A DNA stretch of 64,000 nucleotides from an uncultured Clostridia bacterium. GTDB taxonomy: Bacteria; Bacillota; Clostridia; Christensenellales; CAG-917. Made by a program: the position numbers and the translations under genes. The stretch spans positions 1-64,000 of the forward strand of contig CANQBO010000002.1 of NCBI GenBank assembly GCA_947589475.1, given 5' to 3'. The first letter of the stretch is position 1; each line of letters begins with the position of its first letter. Of the stretch, positions 61,546 to 64,000 are shown piece after piece. The notes beneath the pieces were generated by a model. That model searched no databases. It was given only the letters and a program-made list of their open reading frames with translations, and was not told the DNA's origin.

Positions 61546-62633
61546 GGTAAATTGTCAAATGAAGTGCAACACTTTTTGTAGTTCATTATTCCACAAGTCC
61601 TCTGCTGTTTGGTAGTTTAAGACTTTCCTGGGTCTGGCATTTATCAACGCTATTTTCTTTGCTAACGTCTTTTCGCTCACTCTTGAGAGATTTCTGCCCT
61701 TAGGGTAGAATTCTCTCAAGAGTCCGTTGCTGTTCTCGTTGCTACCTTTCTGCCAGGCACAGTATGCGTCGGCAAAGTATACGTCACATTTAAGTGCTCT
61801 CTCTATTTCTTCCCACTTTGCGAACTCGCTGCCTCTGTCACAGGTTATGCTCTTAACCAACTCCCCGGGATATTGTCCAAGCGCCTTTATTATCGCTCTC
61901 GCCACCGTTTCCGCCTTCTTATTCGGCACCTTTATCGCTATATAATATCTCGTCTTTCTCTCCGCCAATGTCACAAAACATGCCGTACTCTTTCCCATTC
62001 CGCTAACTACCGTATCCGCTTCCCAATGTCCCGCTTCTTTGCGCCGGTATACACTCTTATCCCTCTTTCTAATGCTCTTTCCGAGATTGTATTTTCCTCG
62101 TGTTTCCTTGCCATCCTTTGTCTTTCCTTTGCGCCTCAACACCTTAGTATTGCCTTTAACCAGGTATCCTTGATATATCCACCGGTATATAGTCTTAAAG
62201 GACGGCATCTCAATTTCGCATGGAGCATTGCTTATCTGCTCAGGGCTCCATGTCTTATATAGCTTATCTTCTATGTACGCTATAACTTCCTCTCCCCAGA
62301 ACATACCTCGATGTCTGTACGAGCTTCTGAGCATAGCCTTCTTCTGCGCTGTCTGCGGATAATACGTGGGCACATCATATGTGTGAGTGCAGTTTCTGCG
62401 GATCTCACGGGATATAGTACTCACGTTGCGCCCAACTAATTCCGCAATTTTCCTTAAACTTAATCCATCTTTGTAATATTTTCGTATACAACACCGCTCA
62501 TCCATGGTAATATGTTTATAGTTCATATGCATCGTCCTCCTGCGTTTATTGTCCAAATTTATTATAACAGTTGGACTTTGCATATGAACCTTTTATTTAA
62601 CTCATGGTGTTGCACTTAATAGTATAATTCACC
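61546..62633 (-). mobile_element. IS30-family insertion sequence
   Basis: 1088 bp. Imperfect 27 bp inverted ends begin GGTAAATTGTC at 61546 and GGTGAATTATAC at 62633 read inward, matching in 21 of 27 positions and ending in AAGTGCAACAC on both sides. AGATA directly flanks the element on both sides (61541-61545 and 62634-62638), a 5 bp target duplication. The uninterrupted sister repeat at 60585-60660 confirms the empty site. Confidence 0.9.
61555..62526 (-). CDS. IS30-family transposase
   Basis: 323 residues from the ATG at 62526, which lies nine bases after AGGAGG; the open frame extends 57 bases upstream. N-terminal helix-turn-helix HITMDERCCIRKYYKDGLSL and LVGRNVSTISREIRRN. DDE catalytic core: EADTVVSGMGKSTAC, SITCDRGSEFAKW and KGSNENSNGLLREFYPKG. 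The stop codon lies inside the left inverted repeat. Looks intact. Confidence 0.93.
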   Translation of the reverse strand: MNYKHITMDERCCIRKYYKDGLSLRKIAELVGRNVSTISREIRRNCTHTYDVPTYYPQTAQKKAMLRSSYRHRGMFWGEEVIAYIEDKLYKTWSPEQISNAPCEIEMPSFKTIYRWIYQGYLVKGNTKVLRRKGKTKDGKETRGKYNLGKSIRKRDKSVYRRKEAGHWEADTVVSGMGKSTACFVTLAERKTRYYIAIKVPNKKAETVARAIIKALGQYPGELVKSITCDRGSEFAKWEEIERALKCDVYFADAYCAWQKGSNENSNGLLREFYPKGRNLSRVSEKTLAKKIALINARPRKVLNYQTAEDLWNNELQKVLHFI

Positions 62634-62690
62634 AGATATAAAAACGACGTCGGCGGCATTGCCGCCGACGTCGTTGCAGAATGATGGAAA
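62634..62690 (+). repeat. Right copy of the flanking direct repeat, second part, with a 33 bp hairpin
   Basis: AAAACGACGTCGG...GTCGTTGCAGAATGATG matches 60616-60660. Here 62643-62675 is a perfect palindrome (AACGACGTCGGCGGC, ATT, complement); in the left copy the middle reads AAACAAAACTG, so the hairpin is imperfect. It could act as ispDF terminator. Confidence 0.65.
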
Positions 62691-62705
62691 CGGATATAAC
62701 CCTGA

Positions 62706-63812
62706 TTATTTAAGTAGGACGGAAGCGAAAGCGGCGATGGCGTCGCAGGAGCCTATGTCGCCGACTTGCTCGTTGGTGGTGGCGCTTATGCCTATGCGTT
62801 CGATGGGGACGGAGAGTATGGGCGCGAGCGTCTTTTTCATTTTGATGATATGGGGTGCGAGAAGTGGCTTTTCGGCGATGACAGAAACAGAAACATTGTT
62901 CACGCGTTTGCCGTGTTTATCCGCGACAGACAACACTGTCTTGAGAAGGTCTAGGCTGTTTGCGCCGTCGTATGCGGGGTCGTCGACGGGGAAGAAATGC
63001 CCGATGTCGCGCTCGCCCACGGCGGTCAAAATGGCGTCCATAATTGCGTGCACGGGCACGTCGCCGTCGCTGTGTGCCACGGTCTTATAGGGGCAGGGAA
63101 TGAAAACTCCGCAAAGCGTCACACCCTCGCCCGCCTCCAGCCTGTGTATGTCGTATCCGCAACCGACGAGAGGCTCTTCGAGGTCGCAGGAGTGGGTTAT
63201 TTTCTTGTTTTGCGGGTCGCCGTCCACTTGCGCGATTTTGACATTATCGAGGGTTTTTACCACCGAAACGTCATCATAAAATGCCTTTTTTGCATTTTGA
63301 TACGCTTTTTCCAGCACGTCCCTTTTGCAGGCGAAAGGCGTTTGAACAAGTCCGAATTTTTCGCGATCCACGGGTCGCATATCTTTTAGACGTATCATCG
63401 CGTCCGAGGAGCGTACTGTGACGACTGCCGCGTCCGCGTCCTCAAGCGCGGCGAGAGTGCGCAATATGAGGTCGCGAGTGACATAGGGCCTCGCGCCGTC
63501 GTGGATGAGTACGGTGTCGACGTCGTCGGGCAGGGCGGATACGGCGTTTTTGACTGTCTTTGTGCGAGTCGCTCCGCCCGCGACAAGCGCTATGCGCCTG
63601 TCCTCTATGCGCGCATTGTCCAGCGCTACGAGCAACTCGTCCGAAAACGAGGGATGCACGCCTATGAGCACGCGGCTCACGCCCTCGACGTCCAAAAATG
63701 GCTTTATCGCCTCTACAAGCACACAGCTTGTGCCCGCGCGCTCAAACAGCTTGTTTTTTTCACCGTAGCGTTGGCTCTGCCCGCCCGCGGCGATGATGAC
63801 GGCGATGTTCAT
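62706..63812 (-). CDS. ispDF: Bifunctional IspD/IspF
   Basis: 368 residues. The N-terminal 215 are IspD, the CTP:methylerythritol-phosphate cytidylyltransferase (AAGGQSQRYGEKNKLF, HDGARPYV). The C-terminal 155 are IspF, the cyclodiphosphate synthase (GCGYDIHRLEAGEGVTLCG, AHSDGDVPVHAIMDAIL, metal ligands Asp, His and His). The fusion carries steps 2 and 4 of the MEP pathway; step 3, IspE, is at 22008. The start overlaps the S4 gene stop by four bases (ATGA). Confidence 0.95.
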   Translation of the reverse strand: MNIAVIIAAGGQSQRYGEKNKLFERAGTSCVLVEAIKPFLDVEGVSRVLIGVHPSFSDELLVALDNARIEDRRIALVAGGATRTKTVKNAVSALPDDVDTVLIHDGARPYVTRDLILRTLAALEDADAAVVTVRSSDAMIRLKDMRPVDREKFGLVQTPFACKRDVLEKAYQNAKKAFYDDVSVVKTLDNVKIAQVDGDPQNKKITHSCDLEEPLVGCGYDIHRLEAGEGVTLCGVFIPCPYKTVAHSDGDVPVHAIMDAILTAVGERDIGHFFPVDDPAYDGANSLDLLKTVLSVADKHGKRVNNVSVSVIAEKPLLAPHIIKMKKTLAPILSVPIERIGISATTNEQVGDIGSCDAIAAFASVLLK

Positions 63813-64000
63813 AGCTCCTCTCCTTCGATGAGACGGTACATGCTCTCGGCGGACTGCTTCGTTTGGTGTTCGTCCACGCTGAGCACCTCAAAGGACATAC
63901 TGCGATTGCCGAAACTCACTTTGACTACGTCTCCGACTTTGACGTCTTTAGCGGGTTTTGCGGGCTTGCCGTTCACCTCGATTCTGCCGCCGTCGCACGC
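63809..64000 (-). CDS. rqcP: S4-domain RNA-binding protein RqcP (YabO), partial
   Basis: 63 C-terminal residues; the gene starts outside the window. GGRIEVNGKPAKPAKDVKVG and SAESMYRLIEGEEL match the short RqcP/YabO/Hsp15 S4 proteins. In Bacillus RqcP helps RqcH extend stalled chains with alanine in ribosome quality control. Coupled to ispDF by ATGA. Confidence 0.85.
   Translation of the reverse strand, partial: ACDGGRIEVNGKPAKPAKDVKVGDVVKVSFGNRSMSFEVLSVDEHQTKQSAESMYRLIEGEEL

Noticed and set aside
1..64000. tRNA genes
   Set aside because: Looked for T-arm words such as GGTTCGAATCC on both strands by eye and found none with matching acceptor stems.

Overview
The window looks like a chromosomal segment of an uncultured, spore-lineage, Gram-positive Firmicute, probably a Clostridia or Christensenellales-type gut organism. 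Four things point there: RicT (YaaT) in a tmk-holB-ricT operon, a YyaC-type spore protease homologue, a clostridial glycogen cluster with both GlgC and GlgD, and lipoboxes with strong AGGAGG ribosome binding sites. No rRNA, tRNA or CRISPR array was recognised. The taxonomic call is inference.

Layout. 1-720 is intergenic repeat. 721-3151 (minus) is ricT-holB-tmk. 3396-8584 (plus) is leuS, serS and a membrane M28 peptidase. 8976-12596 (minus) is cysS and ftsH. 12600-13995 is a repeat island. 13996-14619 (minus) is yyaC; 14880-20291 is a CvpA-like protein followed by a 1503-residue anchored repeat protein. 20292-21596 is a second repeat island. Then come a 78-residue membrane protein, ispE (minus) and a two-component system. 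25604-37589 is the glycogen locus glgB-glgC-glgD, a 1.8 kb repeat island with a small XRE regulator, glgA, glgP and a GH13 glycosidase. 38299-39744 is proS (minus). 40392-42575 is a large MFS transporter. 42908-47310 is asnS, asnA and aspS. 47475-52891 holds two large lipoproteins around a YmfI-like reductase. 53085-57585 is a membrane cluster: M28-like protein, orphan PTS EIIC-like protein, acidic-tail membrane protein, ECF S component and DUF1893. 57634-60443 is a run of small accessory genes. 60461-62700 is a DUF2442-XRE / DUF4160 module between direct repeats, one interrupted by an IS30-family element. 62706-64000 is ispDF and rqcP (partial).

How it works together. Six aminoacyl-tRNA synthetases plus AsnA, the RqcP quality-control factor and a probable EF-P-modifying reductase make the core translation-centred. 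IspDF and IspE belong to the MEP isoprenoid pathway. The glg genes cover synthesis, branching and phosphorolysis of glycogen, with separate promoters before glgB, glgA and glgP.

The most unusual signal is in the non-coding DNA. Several intergenic families share one design: conserved flanks around a hairpin whose two arms change together from copy to copy. They are about 123 bp palindromes (12763, 29811, 30059, 44293), roughly 31 bp CCCC...GGGG hairpins, and terminator-like hairpins behind most genes. At two places a near-identical locus in the same window lacks exactly the hairpin, which suggests gain or loss of the hairpins as units. Four genes (ispE, the XRE regulator, the degenerate M28 gene and perhaps asnA) start 6-8 bases after a good -10 box with no ribosome binding site, so they look leaderless.
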